Source: Lamellibrachia satsuma
Taxonomy: Eukaryota > Annelida > Polychaeta > Sabellida > Siboglinidae
DNA length: 64,000 nt
Assembly (NCBI GenBank): GCA_033239005.1
Contig: BSQZ01000001.1
Location: 18,261,500-18,325,499 of the forward strand
Direction: 5' to 3'
Shown here: piece after piece, positions 1 to 11,879 of the stretch
Layout of the letters: each line of letters begins with the position of its first letter
Position numbering within the stretch: position 1 is the first letter of the stretch
Notes under the pieces: model-generated
What the model was told of the DNA's origin: nothing
The model's database searches: none
What the model saw: the letters and a program-made list of their open reading frames with translations, nothing else
Made by a program: the position numbers and the translations under genes

Positions 1-139
1 ATTTAACGTTATGTTTCGGGTTGAATACGGGACGCTGTAGCGCGATGGTTCGGATCCTCTTGCTGTTTGGTCGGTGGTTGTAATTTATTAGTAATTTAAC
101 GATCACATGTAAAATTTACTGTGAACATTATTAAAATTT

Positions 140-365
140 GAATAGATCCTTTTGCAGCCGTTTCGATGCTTTGGAAATTTCGTTCATTCCACTTGCCACA
201 GTTCACCCAGCTGTATAAATGAGTACCTGGCTAGAAAAGATGGTGGATATTGTTTTGACCGGATAGTCTTCGCGCAGTAATTGCAGCGTGGTTGAGTGCT
301 TCCTGGAGAAGTTGAGTTGGTGTTGGATCTAGAACTAACAGATCCGCCACATTGTGAGCAGGTTC
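140..365 (+). repeat. SINE family A, copy 1
   Basis: Shares ttgccacagttcac, ctgtataaatgagtacctgg, tcttcgcgcagtaattgcag and the agaagttgagttgg block with copies at 10458, 16155 and 49338. The tail is degraded. An extra B-box-like ggttcggatcc is at about 49. Confidence 0.75.
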
Positions 366-744
366 GGTTAAAAATTATTTACGAGACAAGAGAAAAATCG
401 AATTGAGCAGTGACTTTTAATTGTTTCACGGAAATTAAATGTTTCACAAGAAAGTAACTGTTGTAGTGTTTTGAAATTATAGTGTGTCCAATCAACAATC
501 AGAATGACAAGTCAAGCCTTCGTCCTATGTAATCAAACATTTCTCCTCGCATTTTTCATTGGCGGATTCAGGAGAAGTTCGAGGGTCGTTCGAACCCCCT
601 ATTTCCGTCGAACCTCCGCAAACACTTCTTTGTTTTTTACTTGTTTTTAAAAGTATAGGTACAAATGTTAAAATGTTAAAAAGTGTCCTATTTCTGAGCA
701 AATGGCGTACAACGTCCGATATTGAGTCCACGCGATCTACATAC
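366..744. other. No recognised feature
   Basis: Short overlapping ORFs on both strands (559-750 and complement) show no family likeness. Confidence 0.5.
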
Positions 745-1135
745 AGCTAAATCATGGATCCTAGCGGTTGAAAGAAGCGCCGCTCGATTTGCCTTTGTCC
801 TACGACCGCCGTACAACAAGCGTCACACACCTACAACACAAACTTGACTGGCAGACATTAGAACAACAACGATTACAACACAAACTCACTTTATTCTACA
901 AAATTAAACATAACCTCCTTACAATTTCTCTGCCAAAACATCTTATAGTCCCATCCCCCCATACACGAAACAGCGATCCTGATAAATATATACAAATACA
1001 AACACGCATCAACACATATGCATACTCTTTCTATCCTAGAGTCATAACTTAAGAGCCTGGAATCTACTCCCAACTGAAATAATAAGACTCCCCTCCATTC
1101 ACCCCTTCCAACTAGCTGTGAGCACTGTCTATCTT
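745..1135 (+). pseudogene. LINE reverse transcriptase C-terminal fragment
   Basis: Conceptual translation over three frames gives RSAARF, then RRTTSVTHLQHKLDWQTLEQ, HKLTLFYKIKHNL, and AWNLLPTEIIRLPSIHPFQ. This is the standard C-terminal segment of Jockey/CR1-type RTs. Frameshifts near 775 and 1050 show it is dead. Confidence 0.8.
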
Positions 1136-2839
1136 GCCCCTCCAGCTCACCTCATTCGTCTATAAGGAGGATGTCTGATTTTAATTGCATTATTTTTGTT
1201 CCAAATTTATTATTTTCCACTTTTATATGATGCACCTTTTGCACGCTCACGAAGCACCACACTCCTATGTTACCCCCAGACGGGGCTGTTTGTAGTAAGA
1301 AAACTGAAGACTGAAGACTGGTCAATACAATATTAGAAACGCACGTGCCAAAGCGGACACGTGTCCCACGTCTCCATGTGTCCATATCTTTCTCTTAATG
1401 TTATGTCTTTGTATAGCTTGTTACCTTTCTTAATGTGGAACTACAATTCTCACCATCGTGTGTATTCAAACGTTGATATAGCGCCAACGGTGGCTGACGT
1501 TGAAACAACGTTGGATAGCTGCGGTGTTTGTTATCGACAAAAGGGTTCATATCACTATTTTTGTCACCACTGGCGACAGCATTAGCACTTCTCAAGGTTG
1601 TTTACAACATTTTGCAATTAATTTTGCATAAATTACCGTGTATGAATAATCTACAAAAATACAAGTCGTCATGTTCCAAAACGAAACGTGAAGTTGAATG
1701 TCGTCATGAAAGAGGAAGTCGAATGTTAACCCATCCCCAATGAAATAGCGACGATTTTAAAGGCACAGATCAAATCGACCTGCATGAGATAACGAGTTGA
1801 GGTCGCAACATTTTTTCTGGAACGGGACTACCCCACGTTGTCCCCAGACTGAGCATGTGACTTCCGGTGGATTTGCGAAGTCACTGTGACATGTGACTTC
1901 TAGTGGATTTGCGAAGTCACTGTGACATGCATAACATAACAATGGCCAGATCACAAACAGGTATTGATGCCGTCCTTGTAGCAGATAAACGTTTCACAGA
2001 CATTGATATCGACACCCTGTCGGTGACGTATTAAGCTCTGTCGGTACGAACAGAATCAATGCAACGCCATGACTTTTGTTTCCCTATAAGGCTTAGGTGC
2101 CAGTGCGAGGTGCTGCGTTTCCATTCCTATTTGAAGAAGTATCACTGTTTCCAACGTGTGGCATTGTGTAATCTTTCCTTTGTTCAACATTTTGTCTCCC
2201 ATTATAAAAATGTTGTTAATTTTTTCCCGTTTGTGAAATTGTGTTTTCTTTCCCTTTGTGAATTCCGTCCGACGAATTCCGTACTATTTTCCATTTGTGC
2301 AATTATTCCATTTTACAGTAGTAATATTACGATTAATAATATCACATTGTGTATATGTCCAGTGCCTTTTTGTCTGCTAGTCACAAACACTATACATTCT
2401 GCTAGAATACACTTTTAATGAGAAACAAACTTAATCCACAACTTAAAGCTGAACAGCGAGAATGGTTGGCATAGCACCTGAATCTAATTTTCAGAGTTGT
2501 TTAAATAGTGATCTCATTCTAATGGCTTTATATAACTAACACTTTCGTCTTTTATATAATGTAGGCCTATATGCTATAATCACATAAGAGTACTACACCA
2601 CACATTTGGAAAGTAAATATACATCTATTTATAGAAACGTCACCGAACAATTGTCAGTTCCGGTTACTCCAAATACATTACGCAACACAAACCGGGTGGC
2701 TGCAGACTGAAATATTACCGTCAGTAAAAAACATCTTGGCAAAAACAAGCGATTGCGCTGTCTTATCAGATTATGTTTCCCGCATTCCGCTACAGTTTCG
2801 TAACAAACTGCGACTGCGTAACATCTGTCGTTCGGTGTC
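1136..2839. other. Gene-free stretch with a pair of hairpin repeats
   Basis: Only a tandem pair near 1856-1927 stands out, each with GTGACTTC and GAAGTCAC arms around about 12 nt. The 119-codon ORF at 2059-2418 is Phe/Cys-rich and unrecognised. Confidence 0.55.
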
Positions 2840-2978
2840 GTTGTGCAAACATATAGGGAACGTCTCGTGACGTAGTTTTATTTCTGGAATCCATTGTTGA
2901 CCTTGCCTCTTTTGATGCCTGTGTAAAGAATACATACATACATACATACATACATACATACATACATACATACATACA

Positions 2979-3010
<32 letters not shown>

Positions 3011-3570
3011 AGAATGTTCACGGTAATCGTTTAAGAATTATTTACCACTGGATACCATGTATTATCGCTCGCGCACTGCTGGCATAGCAACAATTATATG
3101 CAAAGCAGTTATGTTTACTTTACTCAAAACAGTCCGTTTGGGGGCATAAGCTTTGCGATATTATGTGCATTAAGACAACTTGTCAGGCATACAGATTTTT
3201 CGACCGATTCCATACGTCTAAACGAGCAGTTTTAGCGATAATCCGACGTAGAAATATGTTTTTAATATCTGAAGCGAGATCCATTATTTAAATAATTATT
3301 TCACGGACAAAAACATTAATTGGGAAATTACATTTCTGACTCTTCAATGTTGTCTGACACAGTTGTTCCGTCTGATCAACAAACATTGTGAAAATGTTTA
3401 CGTATACAGCTTCTCACACATCTTTAGCATCTTTTCATTGGTCTGAAACTGTCAGTTCTGTGAGTACGTCCAAAAACAAAATAATGATCCTATTCTTTAC
3501 ACAGGCATCAAAACAGGCAAGGTCACCAGTGGACTCCAAAGCTAAAACTTAGAGACTTGGTTCCATATAA
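2840..3570. repeat. Inverted repeat pair with a (CATA)n tract inside
   Basis: The left arm (about 2871-2930), read on the minus strand, matches the right arm (about 3488-3549): attctttacacaggcatc then ggcaaggtca. Weaker matching continues outward. The tetranucleotide repeat ATAC/CATA occupies 2932-3006. No transposase seen. Confidence 0.6.
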
Positions 3571-3639
3571 ATGTTGTGAGTCAGAGGTGACGTAACGAGT
3601 GGGGCAATGGAGAATCTATTCAGAAGATTTGCACGAACA

Positions 3640-3990
3640 TCGTAGAAATTTACGAGTCCCTTAAATATCCCACATATTCATTTTTTTTCGCTCGTCATCT
3701 TTAAGATACATTTCTAAAAAAAACCTAACCTACCTAGTGCCGAATACAACATGCTAGCTCGTTTGTACAATTTTTTTCAGTGAAATCATCAGACGATCTA
3801 TTAAATATTTTTTTACCGGGTCAGATAAAAAATCAGTGGAAACAGGCGAAAGTTGTATGATTCTAAATGCTATAACATAAGGCTGTTCACACTTACTGAA
3901 GTTACCCGATCTAACGAAGAAAGTCGATTATTTCGATGATTTTAACAAAAGTACTACACATAAACAAGATGAACACCGTTTAATTACGAA
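3640..3990 (+). mobile_element. MITE family T, copy 1 (diverged)
   Basis: Contains aacctacctag, caacatgctagctcgtttgt, gaaatcatcagac and gatctaacgaagaaag, the family landmarks defined by 35400-35895. Confidence 0.6.
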
Positions 3991-4659
3991 ATTCCCCTAA
4001 AAGGTGTTCTCGGAAAAGTTCAGATACGGATGTAAGTTAAACAAATCTCCATGAGAAACGCACATGACATTTGACAGGAATCCCTTGATGCGAGGTCGTG
4101 TTGTCTGAAATAATCTAATCGCCGTTCTCTGTGTGGTTGGCTTTCGCGAGAAGTCCCCGTCCCGTGTATGTGTCGTCCGCGCTCGGTAACATAATACAGC
4201 GGAACAGTTGCGAAACAAACGGCGCAGTCATCTGACTGGTTGCGCTATGTTACCGGGCAGGCATTAGTCATAGACAAAATCTAGACAGCTGTTTAATTGA
4301 CGCCGTGTTTCGTAACGTAAACGAGTTGACCAAAGTGTCAATCACGTGATCTATGATTGACAGTGCTCACAACTTGTCTTACATAAAACCTTCTCCAACA
4401 GGAAGATTCGTGCGCACAAGTCACTTATACAACAGACTGTCATTAATCAGCAGTGGTTGCGGTTAGCTCGATATCAGCGTGCTTTGTCGGGTGACGGGCG
4501 GAGACAGGACAGAAGTAGGCCCTGGACAAACAATCAACGATAAATCGACGTCGTCTCAGGCGACTCTGACTCAAACATTGTCGTCGATATTGTCACTCGA
4601 CGCGCACTGCCTGTGACTGTTTTATAGATAGTTTGCGTGTTACGAAGACTGTCTTGGCG

Positions 4660-5080
4660 CGCGCGAATGTGCATGTCACATTGTATGAATATGTGTGCGC
4701 GTGTGCATATATGCGTAAATATGTGTAAATATGTTTAACATGTGTGAGTATAAATGTAAGTGTGGATATGTTATACATGTATGAGTTCACGTGTACGTTT
4801 GTGTACGTGAATGCATTGCCATGTTGTGACATGTCATGTCATGTCATGTGCGTGCGTACGTACGTGTGTGCGTGGCGGTGTACGTTTGTGGGTGCGTGTG
4901 TGTATCCATGTATGTATGTATGTATGGATGGATGGATGTATGCATGTATGCGTGCGTATTTGTGTGTGCCTGCGCGCACGTTCGTGCGTGCGTGCGTGTG
5001 TGTGTGCGTACGTAAATGCATAACATGTAAACCAGTTTAGCGTCAAATTCGCATTCATGCATCACGTGGTACGTGTACGC

Positions 5081-5138
<58 letters not shown>

Positions 5139-5170
5139 CTGTGTGTACATGTGCATGTCTACATGCATGA
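4660..5170. repeat. GT/CGTG-rich low-complexity tract
   Basis: Alternating purine/pyrimidine DNA, including a pure (CGTG)n block at about 5080-5138. All ORFs here are repeat artefacts. Confidence 0.9.
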
Positions 5171-6779
5171 GTGTGATTGGGTATAAACGGAGTTAAGTAT
5201 TCACATTTGTCTACCTGAATGCGTTCGCATTGTCGTGCCATTGTCGTGCCATTGTCGTGCCATTAAACAATCTTCCTCATCTGTTCCTTGCGGTTTTGCC
5301 TTCTCTTCTGACAAAAACCGTCGCCGATTTGGATTGCGAAATACCCGTGTCACTTGGTGGTTTAGAACCCCAGGCAAATGACATTTGACACATTCGTGTG
5401 ATTCAGATACGCAGACTGGGGAAATATGTGGGTTAATTGTTCTGTTTACTTACATGTCGCTAAACTTGTCGTGGTCTACCATTTTGATCTTGATAATGAT
5501 CTTATACAGAGGATATTGAGATTGCGAGATTACAAGAAAATTAGTAAGTCAGAGAATACATTAAGTGCAGTTGTGTCCCATGCTTGGTATATTTATAATA
5601 AAAAGCATACATGCCAACGCTATTTTTATTGTATACGCGACCGACTGGCCACTTCTCATTCACAAGAATTCTATCTAGGCCGACGATTTGTGCAGGGCTC
5701 TGCAGGCCAGTGACTTGGCTCGGACTACTGATTTACAGCGCTGACAAGGCAACCAGTTGGAATGAGTCGGCGATAATAACATAAATAGAACACCCGTTAG
5801 TAAAACAGACCTCTGAGCTCTTATCAGTTGACACATGATAAAGTGATGCCGGCATGGACCAGTGACATTCATGCTGCTGCACGGCAAGAACCCACTGGAG
5901 GCCCAGTGTTTATACTGTACAGCACCCAGTCTTCATCATATATCTATAGATATACAGTACTAATAAGAGATTATTACTACATAGCTATAAATATATACCT
6001 AATACCTTATTGCGTGCACAATCTGTCCATGCACCATGTATATCAAATATCATAACATATTAACTATAACAGTAGCACCACTAAACATACATACTATACA
6101 TGTATTAGCTAATGACTGCAAGTGGTCAAAATCTCATTAACATTTCACTTGGTTTGTCAAACAAATACATAGAATGCAATGAATGTTGCAATGTGTACAG
6201 AATGAGTTACATGATAGTGGTTCATACAACGATGAAAAGGTAAACGACGACCAAAAAGGGAGAGCCTTATTAAATGCAGATGACTTAATAAAGAACAAAA
6301 ATCTTATTAATGAGCTGACATCTAGTAGAGCTTAAAAAAAGAGTTACAAATATGCGTACACGCACGCACACATTATTTATGAAACTGAACCCTACCCCTA
6401 TAAAATTTTATGTTGCACCCAATCAATGTGACTACTGGGAAACACTAAATGTACGTTACCCCCAAGAAAAACAAACGTATCTGTAATATATTGATATTTC
6501 AGAACATTTTCGAAACTGTTACATTAATTCACATATACACTAACACAGCACAAACATTTGCGACATAAATTACCTGAAAATAACGAGATGTTAGATCCTG
6601 TCTTCTGTCGATTCGTACAGCTGTAAGCCACACAGGAAATAACCATATTCGTTTTCCCACAACTTTCTCCAGCAAGCCTCCAAAATGTTTGTCTTGAAGA
6701 GTTTAACACTAATGCATGTATGAACAACTCAACTGCCCACACTTATAACACAACTGCTGGGACCACCCTCACCCAAATT
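5171..6779. other. Gene-free AT-rich stretch
   Basis: Three copies of tgtcgtgccat at 5230-5262. 5781-5803 is a 23-base identity to 58096-58118. No supported coding region. Confidence 0.55.
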
Positions 6780-6990
6780 ATTAATCAGTCTGGTGGCCAT
6801 GCCCCATTAAAAACAAATGACAAATCTTCAAGTTAATTGGTGTCATCGTCACTGGCTACTATCCCGATAAGTTTATACTTATCTGGTAGCTACCTTATCT
6901 TCATTGTTTTTGTTTGCCTTATATTGTACATGATGATGGTGAGGAGGAAATAAATTAACTTACTTACTCACTTACTTACTGACATATGTT
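6780..6990 (+). other. Probable LINE 3' end with (ACTT)n tail
   Basis: gatgatggtgaggaggaaat then aaattaacttacttactcac resembles the 3' terminus and short-repeat tail of CR1/RTE-type LINEs. No RT remains upstream. Confidence 0.4.
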
Positions 6991-7140
6991 AGACAACTAA
7001 TTGTAACATGAGCAGGCTTATCGCTCTTGTGTATAGGGGGATGATTAGCACGCTATGTAGAAGAGGTCATTCTATTCATGTCGTTTTGTGACTGTGTATC
7101 AATGCGGTTAAGATTAAGGTTGGAAGTGACTGCAGTTACT

Positions 7141-7439
<299 letters not shown>

Positions 7440-7860
7440 AAGTTGTGAAATTGATGATCTGAGTTGCCTATGGATATTTGAAAGATGCAGGGACTAACCA
7501 AGTAGGGTGGTTGTTGTGTAGATAGAGCACGATATGTAAGAGTGGACAGCTTAAACCGAGGTGCCCTGAGTACGACACGTGCCAGACAATGTTGTACTCG
7601 TTGGAGTTTAGCCAAGTCTCTTTTAACAATGTTATTTAGTAGTGAATTACAATAGTCAAGGCGACTACTAATTAATGCCGTTGATATTGTTTTAGCAGTA
7701 GATATAGATATGTGACGCCGAATTCGACGGAGATCACGTATATGATAGAAACAGGATTTGTATATTTGAGAAATATGCTGGCGATATTTGCGCTCGTATC
7801 GTTTAAATATGTTTTCTTTCTGAATAAATAAACTGAGGAAGGAGTTTTAACCATCCCAAC
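7440..7860 (-). pseudogene. LINE reverse transcriptase C-terminal fragment (L2/CR1-like)
   Basis: The minus strand reads KSCFYHIRDLRRIRRH, SSRLDYCNSLLNNI and LAKLQRVQHCLARVVLRAPR, then, after an internal deletion, LTYRALSTQQPPYL. Frameshifted near 7840. The (CA)n array follows on its 3' side. Confidence 0.82.
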
Positions 7861-8394
7861 CTGTTCCGCCGGTGATACAAACGTGACTCATGCCTATCTC
7901 GTGACGTGCCTCTAATGCGTGCCACTGACTCTGCACCAAATTTTCGCGGCAAGTTTGCTACCAATACTATCTCGTGTACTGAAATATTTGACCAGAAATG
8001 TTATAGAATTTGCGTCTATTGTCCGACCTACCAAATGTCAGATCTACAGAAAAGGAAGGACAATTTAAGTAGCAGGTGCTGTATGGTTGTATTCTAACAA
8101 TAACGTCAAGTAGTTATTGAGGACGAACACATTCTCGCCCACGAGTTATTGCCCAAGAGTAAGCGGAAATGTTCGCTTGTAGGTCGACATAGCACAGTGG
8201 CGGTCCTTAATTAAATTGATATGATTCTTTACCAATAATACCCGTATAGGTTCCTTCACAACAATGCCTGTGTCTCAGGAACTGAAAACTCCATATACGG
8301 GTAATTTGTTGTGGAGTCACATAAATTAATCTGGTCTTTGCCCTACTAAAACATGAGTCACAACAGAAACATATCTTAACAGGCATCATTCTGA

Positions 8395-8600
8395 CCAATC
8401 TGCTGAAGCTTAAATAAAAATTAAAAGGTCTTCCTTTAATTCGATTTTTCGCTGGACTCGTATCAGAATCATTTGCGAAAAAAATTAATATATCTAGTAT
8501 CAACTACGACATAGTAGCTCGTTTATGCAATTGAACAAATTATTAAATAGATTGCGCTACGCCGCTCTGTCTCGATATACTACAGCATAAGGGTTCAGCC
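8395..8600 (+). mobile_element. MITE family T, copy 2 (partial)
   Basis: Shares tttgcgaaaaa, tatctagtatcaactacgac and tagtagctcgtttatgcaa with the family core. Confidence 0.5.
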
Positions 8601-9429
8601 TACTGTTACGTTTCCCATTGGTGACAGTGTTAACGTTTTTCACGATTATAAGAAAACTGGATCATAAAAAAATCTGAAAATTCTTACCTGCCTTTGTCAT
8701 CTCATTGACTTGTTGATCGAGTTTAGTCAAAGTCTCGTATTTCTAACTTTTTTTATGCCTGAACGTCCCATACCCGTCAATGTTTACCAATTTCTGCATG
8801 AATTACTATGCACTCGAGCCTTGTGGCGAAAAAATTGCCAAAAATACTTCCGCTTATTGAAATCATCTAAATATCCACAGTTACACTGTCAACATGTTCT
8901 ACCAACAAACTTGCCAAACTAGCCTGCTCAGGTGCAGTTATGTCAGATTATATGATGTTTTTTGAAAATTATACAGCTTTGTTCTGAGAAAGTGTCCAAT
9001 TTTATGTCAAGTTGTGGCACAATGTATATGTAAACCCATTATGGAACACTCCTGCTTGTCACGTCATTATGATTTGTTTCACAGCCAAATCAAAACAATA
9101 TCCTGCCCATAATATTAGCTGAAAACCAGTCACATAATTTAATTATAGGTCAATTTTGATACATGATAAATCATAGAGCATATGCACTAGATTTCTAGAG
9201 CATTGCTAACATATAAAACCTACTTACTGTCTCTTTAAATATACTACTTATTTTCAAATTAATATTGATATAATTGCTGATTATTTTTAACCAAATATGG
9301 CGCAACTGTCAAAAAAGTGACAATTTGTCACGTTTAATAGGATTTTGAGTGATTGCCATTGTGTCAGACTTGTTAAATTGTATTGTTTATGTGACTGCTT
9401 TCATGCTTCTACTTGATAGGGTATATTAT
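8601..9429. other. No recognised feature
   Basis: AT-rich, only short ORFs. Confidence 0.5.
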
Positions 9430-9650
9430 TATTATCATCTTTATTCGGACTCAAGATCCACAAACATGTATATATTAAACAAATTGTAAGTTACAAATAG
9501 CATACTGCTTTGTATACGCCACCATAAAGGGGTATCACGACACGCTGCAAGCAATCTTATTTCACACATAAACATAGTTGGAATTAAAACAGAGAGAACA
9601 AGCAATAAAACATTTACTTCTATCATTTATTAAAACAACTAGCATTAAAA
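9430..9650 (-). other. LINE 3' end (minus strand)
   Basis: The minus strand ends tttgtggatcttgagtccga followed by ATAAAG and a (GATAAT/AATA)n tail, as in CR1/L2-like 3' termini. The preceding short ORF is not recognised. Confidence 0.4.
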
Positions 9651-9784
9651 TATAACAATACTAATATCAATGGTTTGTTTTATAATGACATAGATACAAT
9701 TAACGTGTTATGATGTACACAACTTGGGGGTCGGAAGGACACTATCTCGTCAACTATCACCTCGAAACAAGAATCACGTGTATT

Positions 9785-9945
9785 CAGATTTTTGCAAGTT
9801 ACCTGATCTATTGATCAAAATATTTTTGTGGTGATTTAAAAAATTACGCCTTATTAATTTAAACCGACTGCATAAATTATTTTAAAACTATTCACGCTCT
9901 GCAAATACGAATATCGACGAACCTATTTTGCGATGGAGTTTTAAA
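9785..9945 (+). mobile_element. MITE family T, 3' part only
   Basis: Contains tgcaagttacctgatcta, cgactgcataaa, aactattcacgctctgcaaa, and cgaacctattttgcgatgg, matching the 3' third of other copies. Confidence 0.45.
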
Positions 9946-10457
9946 TTACTCGTCATTTATATTATTATTGAGGAGGGCCCTTTAACGCCAAAATGTCTGT
10001 CAACGTGCACATAAACAGATGCCAATATTGCGACACCACAACAGTTAAGAGACAAGTTTGACTGTGGCGACCCTATCCTTTTGAATCGGCTAGATAATCA
10101 TGCTTAGCTGGTTTCCATTACTGACAGAATGAAAGCACGCATTGTCAAGCATTTTTAGAAGGTTCAATGTGGCTGCATTGCGAAAGATGTCAACTGGAAG
10201 TGCGCCATGTCCTGGTGATTAATTACGGTACATGATTACCTTGTGTGTGGTACTGAGGTTGTCACATGTCATGAGAGAATGCATGTTTGTCGAAGTGGCG
10301 CGCACACGACTCTGTTGACAACGATTGCTGCCCACGCCGAGTCTACCCAAGTCTTGACCAAGTTGTAATGGGCATTGCGTTCATTACCAACACATGAAAG
10401 GCTTTAAACTATAACGGTTTTGCGATAGTTTCAGCCATAAATAGGTCACTGCGTATC

Positions 10458-10740
10458 GTTAGTTCCGTTAGTTTTCGGGAGCGCTCTCAAACGAGAGAAC
10501 CCGGGTTCGAATCCTCTTGCCACAGTTCACTCACCTGTATAAATGAGTACCTGGCTAGAGACAGAGATGGATATCTGAACGAATACTCTTCGCACAATAA
10601 TTGCATCGTGGCTGAATGCTTCCCAGAGAAGTTGAGTTGGCGTTGGAATGAACAGGTCTGCCAGGGGGTGAAGTGTAAAGCGCTTTGAGCGGCCCTAAAG
10701 ACTGGATACTGCGCTGTATCTTTTACCTTTATTTTTTTAC
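10458..10740 (+). repeat. SINE family A, copy 2 (near full length)
   Basis: tRNA-like head with B box gggttcgaatcc, central ctgtataaatgagtacctgg block, and tail gtgtaaagcgctttgagcgg then ggatactgcgctgtatc. Confidence 0.85.
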
Positions 10741-10913
10741 TTTAACTTGTAGGTATACTGACGTCAGCTGAATTTGACATGTTCTCCATAAGTTTCGCTC
10801 ACTTTTTAGACTTTATTTCAAAGAAGACATGCTTAAGTTTTACACGCGATGTAATATAGGTACTTAAAGCAGGATATGGTAAGCACTAGTAATGTCGTTG
10901 TAATTATACGTAT

Positions 10914-11029
<116 letters not shown>

Positions 11030-11149
11030 GTGCAAGTGATTTGAGACGATCCCTATTTTTCAAGGGATTGTTTGCACCCTATTTTTTATAAACGGGGAAG
11101 GGCACACTTGTGGACTTTAGCACTTCTCCTCAAGTCAACAACAGTGGCC

Positions 11150-11540
11150 CGGATCTCTCCCGGATCTCCCGAACAAACTTATCACCTCTCCCGGGTCTCC
11201 CGAACAAACAATGTCATCTCTCCAGGATCTCCCGAACAAAATTATTACCTCTCCCGAACAAACATTGTCATCTCTCCAGGATCTCCCGAACAAAATTATC
11301 ACCTCTCCCGAACAAACATTGTCATCTCTCCCGGATCTCCCGAACAAAAGTATCACCTCTCCCGGGTCTCCCGAACAAACATTGTCATCTCTCCCGGATC
11401 TCCCGAACAAAACTATCACCTCTCCCGGATCTCCCGAACAAACATTGTCATCTCTCCAGGATCTCCCGAACAAAATTATCACCTCTCCCGGGTCTCCCGA
11501 ACAAACATTGTCATCTCTCCCGGATCTACCGAACAAACAG
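11150..11540 (+). repeat. Minisatellite, compound unit of about 30 bp
   Basis: Alternating tctcccggatctcccgaaca and attgtcatctc / ttatcacctc modules. The 230-aa ORF through it is an artefact. Confidence 0.92.
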
Positions 11541-11794
11541 ATTCACAACGTTTATCACATTGACGCATCAACCAATAATAATTATTATTATGACTACTTC
11601 TACTGCACATGAAGCATCGGAAATCTCAGCTCAGAGGCGCATCACTTGCAAAGGTTTGGCTCGTGTAAATACGGCAAAATATGTTTTACTGTGGACCAAT
11701 ATAGCGGTGGATTTAACAAATAAAATGAGCCAAAGTCACATTACATTCGGCCACGATGCAATTACTCTTCGTTTACAGCATCCACCGCGGTACT

Positions 11795-11875
11795 GTACGT
11801 AGCTAGGTACTCATTTACAGCTGACTGAATGACCTGTGGCAACGCGGGGTGACGAAATTGCCAAAGGTTCTTTCG
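11795..11875 (-). repeat. SINE family A, copy 3 (fragment)
   Basis: The minus strand reads aacctttggcaattt, caccccgcgttgccacag and gctgtaaatgagtacct, matching the 5' half of copy 5. Confidence 0.7.
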
Positions 11876-11879
11876 ATTG

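Noticed and set aside
1981..2035. RFTDIDIDTLSVTY after ttcacag as another A/B-family exon 2
   Set aside because: Only D-I-D in common; no exon 1, promoter or phase support.
5311..5392. VADLDCEIPVSLGG as a further A/B relative
   Set aside because: No acceptor AG before it, no upstream exon; similarity limited to alternating residues.
10040..10390. Possible Tc1-like transposase relic (reading near TDRMKARIVKHF)
   Set aside because: Too short and broken; no catalytic motif or inverted ends.
11110..11802. 230-codon ORF LSRISRTK...
   Set aside because: Runs through a minisatellite, then into non-coding DNA with a SINE fragment.
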